This document shows positions 29,125 through 39,827 of a DNA stretch of 64,000 nucleotides, piece by piece. The notes beneath the pieces were generated by a model. It saw nothing but the letters and a program-made list of their open reading frames with translations. It was not told the DNA's origin and did no database searches. The stretch is from Echinicola salinicaeni (GTDB lineage Bacteria; Bacteroidota; Bacteroidia; Cytophagales; Cyclobacteriaceae): contig NZ_JACODZ010000007.1 in assembly GCF_014280965.1 (NCBI RefSeq), forward strand, positions 124,001 through 188,000, read 5' to 3'. Position 1 is the first letter of the stretch, and each line of letters opens with the position of its first letter. The position numbers and the translations under genes are program-made.

Positions 29125-29712
29125 TTAACCCATGTTAATCAAACCCATTTTTTTTCTTATTCGGCTCAAAGCTACAGGAGTGATTCCTAGATAGGATGCG
29201 ATATAATGCTGATTTATTTTTTTGTCAAGATCCGGATATTCATTCAAAAAATTATTGTAACGGTCTTCAGCAGAAAGCTGTAACAATTCCCTCTCACGCC
29301 TTTCCTTTTTGATATATCCCTTGGTAAGTAATGTTAGCAAAAAATCTTTCCAACCAGAGTTAGTATGATACATTTCCAACCATTTCTGATAATTCACTTC
29401 TACCAAAACAGTTTCAGTTAATGCTTCTATATTAAAATAAGCTGCTTCATTCCCCTGCATAGCTGTATAAGCCGAGACAACACTTCCCTTTTGGAAAAAG
29501 CTTTTTGTAACATAGCTCCCTTGATCATCCGCATAGTAAATTCTCAATATTCCCTGTGCTAAAAAAGCAAAAGATTTGGGAATTTGACCTTCCCTAAGCC
29601 ATAGTTCTCCCTTTTTCAAATGAGTAATATCACAAATTGAAGTCAACTTCTCCTGCTCATCCTGATTAAGAGATATTATTTTGAGCACGAAATGGAGGAA
29701 CTGTTCTTTCAT
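29125..29712 (-). CDS. Crp/Fnr-family transcriptional regulator
   Basis: 195 residues: an N-terminal cNMP-binding-like beta-roll (about 20-120, KGELWLREGQIPKSFAFLAQG) and a C-terminal winged-helix region. The recognition part is QHYIASYLGITPVALSRIRKK (about 167-187), a clear helix-turn-helix. Bacteroidota proteins of this type usually do not bind cAMP. It probably controls itself and the downstream SDR and reductase genes; this is inference from adjacency. Confidence 0.88.
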   Translation of the reverse strand: MKEQFLHFVLKIISLNQDEQEKLTSICDITHLKKGELWLREGQIPKSFAFLAQGILRIYYADDQGSYVTKSFFQKGSVVSAYTAMQGNEAAYFNIEALTETVLVEVNYQKWLEMYHTNSGWKDFLLTLLTKGYIKKERRERELLQLSAEDRYNNFLNEYPDLDKKINQHYIASYLGITPVALSRIRKKMGLINMG

Positions 29713-29752
29713 AATAACTCAATATAAAAAATTATGTATAATAAGTACCTAA

Positions 29753-29781
29753 CAAAAAACGGAGCCCTCATAGGACTCCGT
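29753..29781 (-). terminator. Intrinsic terminator of the ilv-leu operon
   Basis: Stem ACGGAG / CTCCGT (29759-29764 with 29776-29781), extended by three more pairs past one mismatch. On the minus strand it is followed by six T residues. It starts about 30 bases after the leuB stop. Confidence 0.85.
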
Positions 29782-29810
29782 CATAACTATTCATATCAGC
29801 GGCAAACTAA

Positions 29811-30878
29811 TTATTTCAAAATTTGCTCAGCCAACCAGTCTCCTACTTCTGAGGTCTTATAAGACTTTCCACCTTCAGCAATATCTTCAGTAACTACCCC
29901 TTCAGCAAGAGAAAGATTAACCACATCAGAAATGGCTTTGGCTTCTTCCTGAAGATCAAAGGCATATTCAAACATCATGGCTGCAGAAAGTACAGTCGCC
30001 AACGGATTGGCAATATCCTTACCAGCAGCTTGAGGATAAGAACCGTGAATAGGCTCAAACAATTTCACATCAGTTCCCAAAGATGCAGATGGCATCAAGC
30101 CCATAGATCCTGAGATCACACTTGCCTCATCAGTCAAGATATCACCAAAAAGGTTCTCTGTGATCAACACATCATAAGCCTTAGGCCACTGGATCAACCT
30201 CATGGCTACAGCATCAACAAATTCATACTCCACTTTTACATCAGGGTATTCAGCTTCTAGCTCCTGAACGGTTTCTCTCCACAATCTAGATGTAGCCATT
30301 ACATTGGCTTTGTCTACACAGGTCAATAATTTCCTTCTCTTCTGAGCGAATTCAAAGCCCATTCTGGCCAATCTTTCTACTTCCTCTTTAGAGTAAACAT
30401 TGGTATCAAAAGCCTTAGTACCTTGCTCATTTCTTCCTCTAGGCTCACCAAAATAGACACCTCCTGTCAATTCCCTTAAGAACACAAAATCAGTTCCTTC
30501 GATACGATCTTTTTTCAATGGAGACTTATGGATCAATGAAGGGAAAGTGAATGTAGGTCTTACATTAGAGAAAAGTCCCAATTTCTTTCTCATGGCCAAC
30601 AAGCCTTGTTCAGGTCTTACCTTAGCTTTTGGATCGTTGTCATACTTTGGGTCACCAATAGCGCCAAACAATACGGCATCTGACTGCATACAAACCTCAT
30701 GGGTTGCATCAGGGTAAGGGTTTCCAGTAGCATCAATAGCTGCAGCACCTACAACTGCTTCTTTAAAAGAAATCGTATGGCCAAATTTTTGACCAACTGC
30801 TTTAACCACCTTTACTGCCTGATCGATCACTTCAGGGCCAATACCGTCACCCGGTAATAGCGCTAGATTCATTTCCAT
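29811..30878 (-). CDS. leuB: 3-isopropylmalate dehydrogenase
   Basis: 355 residues from ATG 30878; oxidatively decarboxylates 3-isopropylmalate in leucine synthesis, using NAD and Mg/Mn. The N-terminus is [14 protein letters not shown]. The substrate Arg region is [21 protein letters not shown], and [12 protein letters not shown] is present. The metal/cofactor region is [26 protein letters not shown], and the NAD region [21 protein letters not shown]. The longest frame starts at 30920, but its first 14 residues are not family-like. The start lies inside the 3' end of leuA (overlap of about 32 bases), indicating translational coupling. Last gene of the operon. Confidence 0.94.
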   Translation of the reverse strand: MEMNLALLPGDGIGPEVIDQAVKVVKAVGQKFGHTISFKEAVVGAAAIDATGNPYPDATHEVCMQSDAVLFGAIGDPKYDNDPKAKVRPEQGLLAMRKKLGLFSNVRPTFTFPSLIHKSPLKKDRIEGTDFVFLRELTGGVYFGEPRGRNEQGTKAFDTNVYSKEEVERLARMGFEFAQKRRKLLTCVDKANVMATSRLWRETVQELEAEYPDVKVEYEFVDAVAMRLIQWPKAYDVLITENLFGDILTDEASVISGSMGLMPSASLGTDVKLFEPIHGSYPQAAGKDIANPLATVLSAAMMFEYAFDLQEEAKAISDVVNLSLAEGVVTEDIAEGGKSYKTSEVGDWLAEQILK

Positions 30879-32430
30879 ATAAATTCTTGTTTTCTGGTTT
30901 TCCTGTATTGATTTGTTCAATGATGTTGAGCATTTTCTCAGTGGCCATCATTGCCGCCACTGTCTGGTCGCTATCCAAGCCTTTAGTCTTAAAAATCCTT
31001 CCTAATTCCCAAGTGATTACCGTCTCCACAAATGCATCGGTTTTTCCTCCTGGTGGAATACTCACACTAAAGTCTGTTAACTTTGGAAGTGGCTTTTCCA
31101 ATGATTGGTATATCTTATGAAGCGCAAGCATAAAAGAGTCAAACTGTCCATTTCCTGAGGCATGAGCTTCATAAAACTTATCCTTGATCTTTAATCGCAA
31201 CTGCACGGTTGGCTTTAATCCCTTAGAATGGGTCATATGATAACCTTCTATGCTAATATCCTTTTTGATAGAATTATTCTGCAATACATCAGAAATGATA
31301 TAGGGCAAATCTTCTGTTGTAACTCTTTCTTTTTGATCACCTAATTCAATGATCTTTTGAGTCACTTTGGTCAATTCATCAGGTTCAAGGGAAATTCCCA
31401 GTTCCATCAGGTTCTTAAGGATATTGGCTTTTCCAGAAGTCTTACCTAGGGCATACTTCCTTGTCCTTCCAAATCTCTCCGGAAGCAGGTCATTAAAATA
31501 AAGATTTTTTTTATTGTCACCGTCGGCATGAATACCTGCGGTCTGGGTGAACACATTTTCACCTACTACTGGTTTGTTAGAGGGAATATGAAGTCCAGAA
31601 AACTGCTCTACCAATTTACTGATACGGTAGATTTTATTTTCTTGGACATTTAACTGTACATCTGTAAAGTCAGTGATACTAGCTACAATGCTTTCTAGTG
31701 GAGCATTTCCTGCACGTTCTCCAAGACCATTTATGGTACTGTGGATTCCTGAAATCCCATTGTTCACTGCTTCCAAAACATTGGCTACAGATAGGTCATA
31801 ATCATTATGGGCATGGAAATCAAAATGAACGTTTGGATAACTGCCCGTCACTTCCGAAACAAAATGGGCCACCTCAGCAGGTTTAAGAAGTCCCAAAGTA
31901 TCGGGAAGCATAATCCTGCGAACACCTTGCCCAACCAAAAACTCGATTAATCTCAAGGTATAATCCTTGCTGTTACGCATGCCACTGCTCCAGTCTTCCA
32001 GATATACATTTACCGAAATACCCTTTTCAGCAGCATATGCAATACACTTGGCAATATCACTAAAATGTTGCTCAGGTGTTTTTTTCAATTGGTAGGTTAG
32101 GTGATTCAGGGAACCTTTGGTAAGTAGATTGAGCACCTTGGCGCCTGCCTCGGTCAGCCAATCTACTGAGGCGGGCGTATCCACAAACCCCAGTACCTCA
32201 ACTTTATCCAAATACCCCTTTTCTGAAGCCCAATGCGTGATTTTCTTCACCCCTTCCAGTTCTCCCTCAGAAACCCTGGCGGAAGCCACTTCAATCCTAT
32301 CCACCTTCAGTTCCTCCAAAAGCAATTTAGCTATCTGGAGCTTCTCAGAAGGCAAAAAGGATACGCCTGAGGTTTGTTCTCCATCCCTCAAAGTGGTATC
32401 CATGATTTCTATTTTCTTTTGAAGACGCAT
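30847..32430 (-). CDS. 2-isopropylmalate synthase / citramalate synthase family
   Basis: 527 residues of the DRE-TIM metallolyase family. The start [15 protein letters not shown] (about 11-25), [12 protein letters not shown] (metal-binding HxH) and [13 protein letters not shown] are intact. The C-terminal LeuA-type regulatory dimer domain occupies about 385-510 ([29 protein letters not shown]). It condenses acetyl-CoA with 2-oxoisovalerate (leuA) or pyruvate (cimA). Neighbours leuB, leuC and leuD favour leuA, but the N-terminal motif is the divergent type seen in CimA-like proteins, so the symbol is withheld. It is preceded by a 129-base gap with a hairpin. Confidence 0.85.
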   Translation of the reverse strand: MRLQKKIEIMDTTLRDGEQTSGVSFLPSEKLQIAKLLLEELKVDRIEVASARVSEGELEGVKKITHWASEKGYLDKVEVLGFVDTPASVDWLTEAGAKVLNLLTKGSLNHLTYQLKKTPEQHFSDIAKCIAYAAEKGISVNVYLEDWSSGMRNSKDYTLRLIEFLVGQGVRRIMLPDTLGLLKPAEVAHFVSEVTGSYPNVHFDFHAHNDYDLSVANVLEAVNNGISGIHSTINGLGERAGNAPLESIVASITDFTDVQLNVQENKIYRISKLVEQFSGLHIPSNKPVVGENVFTQTAGIHADGDNKKNLYFNDLLPERFGRTRKYALGKTSGKANILKNLMELGISLEPDELTKVTQKIIELGDQKERVTTEDLPYIISDVLQNNSIKKDISIEGYHMTHSKGLKPTVQLRLKIKDKFYEAHASGNGQFDSFMLALHKIYQSLEKPLPKLTDFSVSIPPGGKTDAFVETVITWELGRIFKTKGLDSDQTVAAMMATEKMLNIIEQINTGKPENKNLYGNESSAITG

Positions 32431-32496
32431 TTGTAAAATTTGTATTGAATAACTAGTATGCTAAAGTTATATATTAATATATCTATTGAAAGAGAT

Positions 32497-32529
32497 ATTC
32501 ATGCCATGACTATGCACCATGGCATGAAT
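32497..32529 (-). repeat. Intercistronic hairpin between leuD and leuA
   Basis: Perfect 12-bp inverted repeat (32497-32508 with 32518-32529, 9-base loop) between the leuD stop (32560) and leuA start (32430). No T-tract follows on the minus strand, so it is not an ordinary terminator. It could stabilise or mark processing of the polycistronic RNA or bind a regulator. Confidence 0.6.
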
Positions 32530-32559
32530 TCATTCCTAACTTTCTGCTACTAATTTTAT

Positions 32560-33156
32560 TTATATTTTTTTTGCTGCTTCAAATGCAACGATTTCATCCT
32601 TCATATTCAAAAGGTAATCGATATCGTCAAAGCCATTTTGCATGTTCCCCTTTTTATAGGTGTTGATGTCAAAAGATTCAAAACTACCAGTGCTCAATAG
32701 CGTAATAGTCTGCTTTTCGATATTTACCTCCACTTTAGTCGAAGGATCTTTTTCCACCTCTGTGAATATTTCTTCCAAAAATTCAGGAGAAACGGTTACT
32801 GGTAGAATCCCTACATTCAAGGCGTTATTTTTGAAAATATCAGCAAAAAAACTAGAAACCACACATCTAAAGCCATAATCATAGATAGCCCAAGCGGCGT
32901 GTTCTCTACTAGATCCTGAACCAAAGTTTTTTCCTGCTACCAATATCTTACCAGAGTAGGTTGGATCATTTAGCACAAAATCAGACTTTGGATTTCCTTC
33001 ACTGTCATATCTCCAGTCCATGAACAAGCTTTCTCCAAAACCTTTTCTTTCGGTAGCTTTTAGGAATCTGGCTGGGATGATTTGGTCCGTGTCCACATTT
33101 TCTGTTGGCAATGGGACCACGGTACTATTTAATATATTAAACTTATCGTAAGCCAT
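32560..33156 (-). CDS. leuD: 3-isopropylmalate dehydratase small subunit
   Basis: 198-residue swivelling subunit of isopropylmalate isomerase. The N-terminal STVVPLPTENVDTDQIIPARFLK and GKNFGSGSSREHAAWAIYDYG (the substrate-loop Ser/Arg) are the family signatures. It works with LeuC, which carries the iron-sulfur cluster. It sits 20 bases downstream of leuC on the minus strand. Length is normal for bacterial LeuD. It is followed by a 129-base gap with a 12-bp palindrome before leuA. Confidence 0.95.
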   Translation of the reverse strand: MAYDKFNILNSTVVPLPTENVDTDQIIPARFLKATERKGFGESLFMDWRYDSEGNPKSDFVLNDPTYSGKILVAGKNFGSGSSREHAAWAIYDYGFRCVVSSFFADIFKNNALNVGILPVTVSPEFLEEIFTEVEKDPSTKVEVNIEKQTITLLSTGSFESFDINTYKKGNMQNGFDDIDYLLNMKDEIVAFEAAKKI

Positions 33157-33176
33157 TTTTGATCAATTTTAGATGA

Positions 33177-34574
33177 TTATACTTCGCGTGGGTCGGTTAC
33201 TTCACCAGTAATGGCTACTGCTGCCACTGTCAAAGGTGAAGCCAAAAGCGTTCTAGCGCCTGGACCTTGACGACCTTCGAAGTTTCTATTTGATGTAGAC
33301 ACTGCATATTTACCAGCAGGAATTTTATCATCATTCATGGCCAGACATGCGGAACATCCAGGTTGTCTTAATTTGAAACCTGCTTCTTCAAGAATATCAA
33401 CCAAACCTTCTTTAATGGCTAGTTTTTCTACCTCTCTTGAACCTGGAACAATCCAAGCGGTGATATTTTCTGCTTTCTTTTTACCTTTCACAAACTCCGC
33501 TACTGCTCGAATATCCTCTATACGGCCATTCGTACAGCTACCTACGAATACATAATCGATCTTTTTGCCTTTGATAGGCTCTCCAGGGGCAAAGCCCATA
33601 TAGTCAAGCGACTTGATATAAGTCTTCTTATTACTTCCTTCCATACCATCGGTACTAGGAATATTGTCTTTGATCTTGATTCCCATTCCCGGGTTAGTAC
33701 CATAAGTGATCATTGGCTCTATATCCGCTGCATCGTACTTATACTCCAAGTCAAATTCTGCACCTTCATCGGTTTTAAGGGTTTTCCAGTAAGCTACGGC
33801 TTTGTCCCAATCTTCACCTTTTGGTGCATGCTCTTTACCTTTTAGGTATTCAAATGTCGTTTCATCAGGAGCAATCAAACCACCACGAGCACCCATTTCG
33901 ATACTCATATTACAGATGGTCATTCTTGCTTCCATACTTAAACTTTGAATTGCTGAGCCAGCATATTCAAGAAAATATCCAGTACCTCCACTGGCAGAGA
34001 TTTTAGAGATGATGTAAAGAATGATATCCTTAGAAGTAACTCCCTCATTTAGCTCACCATCCACTGTAATTCTCATGCGCTTAGGCTTAGACTGCATGAT
34101 ACACTGCGAAGCAAATACCATTTCTACTTCAGAAGTACCGATACCGAAGGCAATAGCTCCGAAAGCTCCATGTGTTGAGGTATGGCTATCTCCACATACA
34201 ATCGTCATCCCAGGCTGGGTAATCCCCAATTCAGGCCCGATTACGTGAACGATACCGTGGTGGTCAGTACCCAGGTCATGAAGTTCAATACCATGCTTAG
34301 AACAATTTTCTCGCAGCTTCTCCACCTGCATACGGGAAAGTTGGTCTTTTATGGTTTTCTCCTGATCTATAGTGGGTACATTGTGATCTGGCGTAGCCAC
34401 TGTTCTTTCTGGGAAGAGTACTTTGTTTCCTCTTTTTTCAAGATTAAGAAAGGCTACTGGGCTGGTTACTTCATGGATAAAGTGCTTATCTATGAAAAAC
34501 ACGTCTGGTCCGTCAGGGACTGACTTCACAACGTGCGCGTCCCATACTTTGTCAAATAATGTTTTCTTTTCCAT
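33177..34574 (-). CDS. leuC: 3-isopropylmalate dehydratase large subunit
   Basis: 465 residues from ATG 34574; the longer frame begins with a TTG at 34589 and is rejected. It carries the [4Fe-4S] cluster of isopropylmalate isomerase: the ligand cysteines appear in [13 protein letters not shown] and [18 protein letters not shown]-type start residues are replaced by [34 protein letters not shown] is conserved. Partner of LeuD, cytosolic. A 160-base gap to ilvC upstream contains a 10-bp hairpin. Confidence 0.95.
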   Translation of the reverse strand: MEKKTLFDKVWDAHVVKSVPDGPDVFFIDKHFIHEVTSPVAFLNLEKRGNKVLFPERTVATPDHNVPTIDQEKTIKDQLSRMQVEKLRENCSKHGIELHDLGTDHHGIVHVIGPELGITQPGMTIVCGDSHTSTHGAFGAIAFGIGTSEVEMVFASQCIMQSKPKRMRITVDGELNEGVTSKDIILYIISKISASGGTGYFLEYAGSAIQSLSMEARMTICNMSIEMGARGGLIAPDETTFEYLKGKEHAPKGEDWDKAVAYWKTLKTDEGAEFDLEYKYDAADIEPMITYGTNPGMGIKIKDNIPSTDGMEGSNKKTYIKSLDYMGFAPGEPIKGKKIDYVFVGSCTNGRIEDIRAVAEFVKGKKKAENITAWIVPGSREVEKLAIKEGLVDILEEAGFKLRQPGCSACLAMNDDKIPAGKYAVSTSNRNFEGRQGPGARTLLASPLTVAAVAITGEVTDPREV

Positions 34575-34606
34575 CGCTTCTGTTGTCAATCGTCATAAAG
34601 TCCAGA

Positions 34607-34644
34607 AGGAATAGGAATCAGAATTATTTCTTTCTCCTATTCCT
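34607..34644 (-). repeat. Intercistronic hairpin between ilvC and leuC
   Basis: Perfect 10-bp inverted repeat AGGAATAGGA / TCCTATTCCT (34607-34616 with 34635-34644, 18-base loop) in the gap between ilvC and leuC. On the minus strand it is not followed by a T-tract. It is the second such hairpin within the operon. Confidence 0.5.
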
Positions 34645-34734
34645 CCCGAATTTTTTCTTTCAGGAAAGTTTCTCGTCATATTTTAACACCATTTTGTATT
34701 TATATAATTCCCGAAACATTCCCCTTAAGTGTTA

Positions 34735-35778
34735 TTAGTTGTTCTCTGGTCTCAGCTTACGTACAGTAGCACCTGCCTGCCACATCTCTGATTCTCTCAA
34801 TTCTTTCAATTCCTCTTCCAACTTCACTCTGTAGTCAGACTTACTGTTAGACTCGATAGATTTAGCAGCTTCCTTACCATCTTTAACGCTCTTGTAAAGA
34901 TCTTCGAATACTGGCTTAGATGCATCTCTGAACGGCTTCCACCAATCCAAAGCACCTCTTTGTGCAGTAGTAGAACAGTTAGCATACATCCAGTCCATAC
35001 CGTTCTCAGCTACCAATGGCATCAAACTCTGAGTCAATTCTTCAACAGTCTCGTTGAAAGCCTCAGAAGGAGAGTGACCATTCTCTCTCAATACTTCGTA
35101 CTGAGCAGCGAAAATACCTTGGATAGCCCCCATCAAAGTCCCTCTCTCACCTGTAAGGTCAGAAGTAACTTCTCTGTAAAAATCAGTTTCGAACAAGTAG
35201 CCAGAACCTACTCCGATACCCAATGCGATAACTCTTTCTCTAGCTTTTCCTGTAGCGTCTTGGTAGATCGCGAAAGAAGAGTTCAAACCTCTACCTTCTA
35301 CAAACATTCTTCTCAAAGAAGTACCAGAACCTTTAGGAGCAACCAAAATCACGTCAACATCCTTTGGAGGGATGATACCAGTTTGATCATTGTAAGTCAC
35401 ACCGAAACCGTGAGAGAAATACAATGCCTTACCTGGAGTAAGGTGTTTCTTTACAGTTGGCCAAAGAGCGATCTGACCTGCATCAGAAAGCAAGAACTGA
35501 AGGATAGTACCTTTTTCACAGGCTTCTTCCAATTCAAAAAGCGTTTCACCAGGAACCCAACCGTCAGCAACAGCTTTGTCCCAAGTTTTGGAATCTTTTC
35601 GCTGACCAACGATTACATTAAAACCATTATCTTTCAAGTTAAGTGCTTGACCTGGACCTTGTACACCATAGCCCAATACAGCAATCACTTCGTCTTTAAG
35701 TACTTCTCTGGCTTTCTCAAGAGGAAATTCTTCTCTTGTTACTACATCTTCTTCAACTGTTCCGAATTTCAGTTTCAT
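34735..35778 (-). CDS. ilvC: Ketol-acid reductoisomerase, class I
   Basis: 347-residue NADPH/Mg-dependent enzyme of Val/Ile/Leu synthesis. The cofactor motif VLGYGVQGPGQALNLKDNG is at about 32-50. KARI substrate/metal residues lie in APKGSGTSLRR, DLTGERGTLMGAIQG and SLMPLVAENG. Length fits the short class I form (class II is about 490 aa), with a slightly extended C-terminus ending ATVRKLRPENN. It follows ilvN after 11 bases and is separated from leuC by a 160-base gap. Confidence 0.95.
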   Translation of the reverse strand: MKLKFGTVEEDVVTREEFPLEKAREVLKDEVIAVLGYGVQGPGQALNLKDNGFNVIVGQRKDSKTWDKAVADGWVPGETLFELEEACEKGTILQFLLSDAGQIALWPTVKKHLTPGKALYFSHGFGVTYNDQTGIIPPKDVDVILVAPKGSGTSLRRMFVEGRGLNSSFAIYQDATGKARERVIALGIGVGSGYLFETDFYREVTSDLTGERGTLMGAIQGIFAAQYEVLRENGHSPSEAFNETVEELTQSLMPLVAENGMDWMYANCSTTAQRGALDWWKPFRDASKPVFEDLYKSVKDGKEAAKSIESNSKSDYRVKLEEELKELRESEMWQAGATVRKLRPENN

Positions 35779-35789
35779 TGTTTCTAGTT

Positions 35790-36293
35790 TTAATTATTCA
35801 AATATTGTTCAATTGTTCCCATTGGTTTGGCCACAGCCACCCTACCTGATCTGGCAAATTCCAGGATATTGAAATCCTTAAGAATTTCCAACAAAGCTTT
35901 GGTGTCTTCTTTATGACCTGTCATTTCGATCACCACAAATTCCTTTTCTGCAGAAATAATCCTGGCATTGTACTGCCTGATAACTTTTTCCAAGCCTGGA
36001 TCAAGACTGCTGATAGGGATTTTATAAAGAGCGATCTCTTGATAAACGACCTCATCATCTTTATAGTAAAAAGACTTGATGACATCGATTATTTTTTCAG
36101 TTTGCTTTACAATCTGAATTACCTGTTCTTCAGTTGTGGTTACTTCTATGGTGATCCTATGCACACCATCTTCCTTACTTTCTGAAGCTGTAAGGGCATC
36201 TATATTCACACCTCTTCTAGTGAAAATCAATGTCACTCTATTAAGAATACCAATGAAATTCTCCGTAAAAAGGGATACTGTATATCGATTCAT
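35790..36293 (-). CDS. ilvN: Acetolactate synthase small (regulatory) subunit
   Basis: 167 residues with an N-terminal ACT domain (about 5-80: VSLFTENFIGILNRVTLIFTR, GVNIDALTAS) and the typical C-terminal AHAS small-subunit domain. It binds branched-chain end products and controls the catalytic subunit. It starts 10 bases after ilvB on the same strand, with the expected subunit order. Length is near the usual 160-175. Confidence 0.93.
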   Translation of the reverse strand: MNRYTVSLFTENFIGILNRVTLIFTRRGVNIDALTASESKEDGVHRITIEVTTTEEQVIQIVKQTEKIIDVIKSFYYKDDEVVYQEIALYKIPISSLDPGLEKVIRQYNARIISAEKEFVVIEMTGHKEDTKALLEILKDFNILEFARSGRVAVAKPMGTIEQYLNN

Positions 36294-36303
36294 AATATGC
36301 GGC

Positions 36304-37998
36304 TTAGCTTAATCTAACTTCTTCAACTGAACACCCGGTAGGAATCATTGGGAATACATTGTCCTCTTTTTCCACCACTACTTCAAGGAAATAAGGGCCA
36401 TCATGTATCATCATTTCTGCTACCGAATCACTAAGGTCCTCCCTTTCTGTAACCTTAGAGGTTTTCATATTATAGGCTTCTGCAATCTTAATAAAGTCTG
36501 GATTATCCAATTCAGTAAATGAATAACGCTTATCGAAGAAAAGCTGTTGCCACTGTCTTACCATTCCCAGGAAGTTATTATTCAATAACACCACCTTTAC
36601 AGGGCTTTGGGTTTGCATAATGGTACCTAGTTCCTGTATGGTCATTTGAATACCTCCATCTCCAACAACACAAACCACCTGACGGTTTAAATCAGCCAAT
36701 TGCGCACCTAAAGCTGCTGGCAAACTGAAGCCCATTGTACCCAAACCTCCTGATGTAACCTGTGTCCTGGTAGTCTTATACTTAAAGTACCTCCATGCAA
36801 TCATTTGGTGCTGACCTACATCAGTAACCAAAATAGCATCATCCTTCTTATAATCATTGATATAACGGATGACCTCTCCCATGGTCAAACCTGATTTGGT
36901 AGGCAAAAGATCAAGAGAAACCACAGCGCTCTTTTCTTTCTCCTCTAACGTCCTAAATTCCTTTAGCCATTCCTCATGGCTGTTTTGGTTAACTTTCTCT
37001 GTAAGCATAGGCAAGCTTTCCTTGCAGTCTCCCAAAACAGCTACTTCTGCCTTTACATTTTTATCAATTTCTGCATTATCAAGCTCCAAGTGTACCACTT
37101 TGGCTTGCTTAGCATAACGCTTCAAATCACCAGTCACACGATCATCAAACCTCATCCCTATAGCGATCAAAACATCACATTGGTTAGTAAGCATATTAGG
37201 GGCATAGTTCCCGTGCATCCCTAATTTCCCAACATACTGAGGATGATCTTCACTCAGAGCTCCTGAGCCAAGAAGTGTACAGGCTGCGGGTATTCCGGTT
37301 TTATCCAAAAATGCTTTTAGCTCTTCTTCCGCTTTACCAATCACAACACCTTGTCCATAAAGCACATAAGGCTTTTTGGCTGAATTAATTACCTCAGCAG
37401 CTTGGGCTACTTGAGTTTCCTTTACCTTTGGATAAGGTCTGTAAGACCGGATACCCAAGCAAGGAACATAATTGAATTCACCCAAATCATTCTGAGCATC
37501 TTTGGTAATATCTATCAATACCGGTCCTGGCCTTCCAGACCTAGCGATATGAAAACCTTTGGCTATGGCAGGAGCAATATCCTCTACCCTACGTACTTGG
37601 ATATTCCATTTGGTACCTGGCATTGAAAAACCCACAACATCAGTTTCCTGAAACGCATCGGTACCCAATAATGCAGAAGCAACCTGTCCTGTTATACAGA
37701 CCAGAGGAGTACTATCAATCATGGCATCTGCTATACCTGTGATCAGGTTAGTAGCGCCTGGCCCTGAAGTAGCCATACAAACCCCGACTTTACCAGAGAC
37801 TCGTGCATAGCCTTGAGCGGCATGGATAGCTCCCTGTTCATGTCTGGTCAGTACATGCTTGATTTGGTCCGCGTAATCATAAAGCGCATCATACACTGGC
37901 ATGATGGCTCCTCCAGGATAACCGAAAATATATTCTGAGTTTTCGGCTACCAAAGACTTGATTACGATCTCAGCTCCTCTGATTCTCGAATCTTTCAT
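36304..37998 (-). CDS. ilvB: Acetolactate synthase large (catalytic) subunit
   Basis: 564-residue ThDP- and FAD-dependent enzyme that makes acetolactate or acetohydroxybutyrate. The catalytic Glu lies in TRHEQGAIHAAQGYARVSG (about 51-69). The FAD domain includes VLLGTDAFQETD-like residues (ALLGTDAFQETDVVG). The ThDP motif is VVGDGGIQMTIQELGTI with LLNNNFLGMVRQWQ after it. ilvD precedes it by 53 bases and ilvN follows. Full length. Confidence 0.96.
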   Translation of the reverse strand: MKDSRIRGAEIVIKSLVAENSEYIFGYPGGAIMPVYDALYDYADQIKHVLTRHEQGAIHAAQGYARVSGKVGVCMATSGPGATNLITGIADAMIDSTPLVCITGQVASALLGTDAFQETDVVGFSMPGTKWNIQVRRVEDIAPAIAKGFHIARSGRPGPVLIDITKDAQNDLGEFNYVPCLGIRSYRPYPKVKETQVAQAAEVINSAKKPYVLYGQGVVIGKAEEELKAFLDKTGIPAACTLLGSGALSEDHPQYVGKLGMHGNYAPNMLTNQCDVLIAIGMRFDDRVTGDLKRYAKQAKVVHLELDNAEIDKNVKAEVAVLGDCKESLPMLTEKVNQNSHEEWLKEFRTLEEKEKSAVVSLDLLPTKSGLTMGEVIRYINDYKKDDAILVTDVGQHQMIAWRYFKYKTTRTQVTSGGLGTMGFSLPAALGAQLADLNRQVVCVVGDGGIQMTIQELGTIMQTQSPVKVVLLNNNFLGMVRQWQQLFFDKRYSFTELDNPDFIKIAEAYNMKTSKVTEREDLSDSVAEMMIHDGPYFLEVVVEKEDNVFPMIPTGCSVEEVRLS

Positions 37999-38051
37999 GT
38001 GTATTTAAATTATATTTGAGGTTTAAGTCTTATGTCGGTTGGTCTATTGTT

Positions 38052-39734
38052 TTACTGTTTGTCAGTAACACAACCCTCAGACGCAGTAGACACTAATTGG
38101 ACATATTTCTTTAACGTTCCTTGGAGATGACTTAAGTCTTTATTCTTCCAATTTTTCTTTCTTGCTTCAAACTCCTCATCCGAAACATCAACACTAATTT
38201 CTAGGGTCTCGGCACTGATAGTGATCTTATCACCATCTTGGATCAAACCTATAGGACCACCCAAGTAGGCCTCAGGTGTAACATGCCCCACAACAAATCC
38301 GTGCGTACCACCAGAAAACCTACCATCTGTGATCAAAGCCACATCAGAACCAAGCCCCGCTCCGATAATAATGGAAGTAGGCTTGAGCATTTCTGGCATT
38401 CCAGGTCCTCCTTTTGGACCTACATAACGGATGACTACCACATCACCTTTCTGAACTTCCTTGTTTTTCATGGCTTCATTGGCCTCTGGCTCGCTATCAA
38501 ACACCCTAGCTATCCCTGTAAAGGACTTTCCTTCTTTACCGGAAATTTTGGCTACGGCACCTTCTGGCGCTAAGTTTCCATGAAGTACACATAAATGTCC
38601 TGATTCTTTGATTGGATTATCCAATGGATGAATCACACTATCTTTTGAAGTCTTCACAGGCTCGATCCCCTCTAGGTTTTCTGCCATGGTTTTTCCTGTT
38701 ACAGTCAAACAGTCACCATGCAAAAGCCCCTCATTCAGGAAGTATTTTAAGAAAGCAGGCAAACCGCCCATTTCATAAAGATCTTCCATCATAAATTTCC
38801 CACTTGGCTTAAAGTCACCAAGTACAGGAGTTTCAGCATTGATCCGCTTAAAGTCTTCAAGGGTAAAATCAATCCCAGCTGTCCTCGCAATGGCTAAGAT
38901 ATGCAAAGCCGCATTGGTACTTCCTCCAAGAGCCACAGTAACACGTACAGCATTTTCAATGCTCTTTTTGGTAACGATATCTTTTGGCTTAATATCCAGT
39001 GCAAGTAATTGCTTGATATACTTCCCTATATTTTTACATTCTTCCTTTTTCTCTTTTGAGGTAGCTGGATAGGATGAACTGAATGGCAAAGACAGCCCCA
39101 TAGCTTCAATTGCTGAAGACATGGTATTGGCCGTATACATACCTCCACAAGCTCCCGCTCCAGGACAGGCATTTTTGATAACGCCCATATAATCCTCATC
39201 AGAAATCTGACCGTTTATCTTCTTACCATAAGCCTCAAAAGCCGAAACAATATTCAACTTTTCACCTTTATAAATTCCTGATCTGATCGTACCTCCAAAG
39301 ACCATGATTCCTGGACGATTGATACGAAGCATCCCCATCACCACACCCGGCATATTCTTATCACAACCAGGAATAGTCACCACTCCATCAAAAGAATGTC
39401 CTAAAATGAATGATTCAATTGAATCTGCAATCACTTCTCTAGAAGGAAGACTGTACCTCATTCCTGAAGTACCCATTGATTGCCCATCAGAAATACCAAT
39501 GGTATTGAAAACAAAGCCAGAAAGATCTGCCTTATCTGCAGACTCCTTAATATCCTTTGCAAAACTGTTCAAGTGCATATTGCATGGGTTACTTTCATAA
39601 CCGCAACTTGCCACTCCTACAAAAGGCTGTTTCATCTTTTCATCACTGATACCAGTCGCATACAGCATCGCCATAGCAGCAGGATTCTCCTGATTATCAC
39701 TGATTTCCCAACTATATTTCTTCAAATCACTCAT
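38052..39734 (-). CDS. ilvD: Dihydroxy-acid dehydratase
   Basis: 560-residue iron-sulfur dehydratase, the step that yields 2-oxo acids for Val and Ile synthesis. Cluster/metal motifs are PGCDKNMPG (about 122-130) and [19 protein letters not shown] (about 190-208). Near the C-terminus [22 protein letters not shown] is conserved. It is the first structural gene of the ilv-leu operon. The start ATG 39734 lies 31 bases after the end of an attenuator terminator, so its expression depends on readthrough. Confidence 0.95.
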   Translation of the reverse strand: MSDLKKYSWEISDNQENPAAMAMLYATGISDEKMKQPFVGVASCGYESNPCNMHLNSFAKDIKESADKADLSGFVFNTIGISDGQSMGTSGMRYSLPSREVIADSIESFILGHSFDGVVTIPGCDKNMPGVVMGMLRINRPGIMVFGGTIRSGIYKGEKLNIVSAFEAYGKKINGQISDEDYMGVIKNACPGAGACGGMYTANTMSSAIEAMGLSLPFSSSYPATSKEKKEECKNIGKYIKQLLALDIKPKDIVTKKSIENAVRVTVALGGSTNAALHILAIARTAGIDFTLEDFKRINAETPVLGDFKPSGKFMMEDLYEMGGLPAFLKYFLNEGLLHGDCLTVTGKTMAENLEGIEPVKTSKDSVIHPLDNPIKESGHLCVLHGNLAPEGAVAKISGKEGKSFTGIARVFDSEPEANEAMKNKEVQKGDVVVIRYVGPKGGPGMPEMLKPTSIIIGAGLGSDVALITDGRFSGGTHGFVVGHVTPEAYLGGPIGLIQDGDKITISAETLEISVDVSDEEFEARKKNWKNKDLSHLQGTLKKYVQLVSTASEGCVTDKQ

Positions 39735-39765
39735 ATTATCTCTAATATTCTGTTATTATCTTTAT

Positions 39766-39797
39766 AAAAAAAAGTGCCTCACGAGATGAGGCACTTT
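39766..39797 (-). terminator. Attenuator terminator of the ilv-leu operon
   Basis: Perfect 11-bp stem AAAGTGCCTCA / TGAGGCACTTT (minus strand 39797-39787 with 39781-39771, 5-base loop) followed directly by eight T residues (39773-39766, partly shared with the stem end). The 5' arm can instead pair with 39837-39828, a 10-bp helix with two G-U pairs. Confidence 0.92.
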
Positions 39798-39827
39798 ATT
39801 GCTTTATGGATGTTTTAACAATAGTTT

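Noticed and set aside
34960-35787. 275-residue plus-strand open frame opposite ilvC
   Set aside because: It is the antisense shadow of the conserved ilvC gene, Ser/Phe-rich with no domain; codon bias of ilvC explains the long frame.
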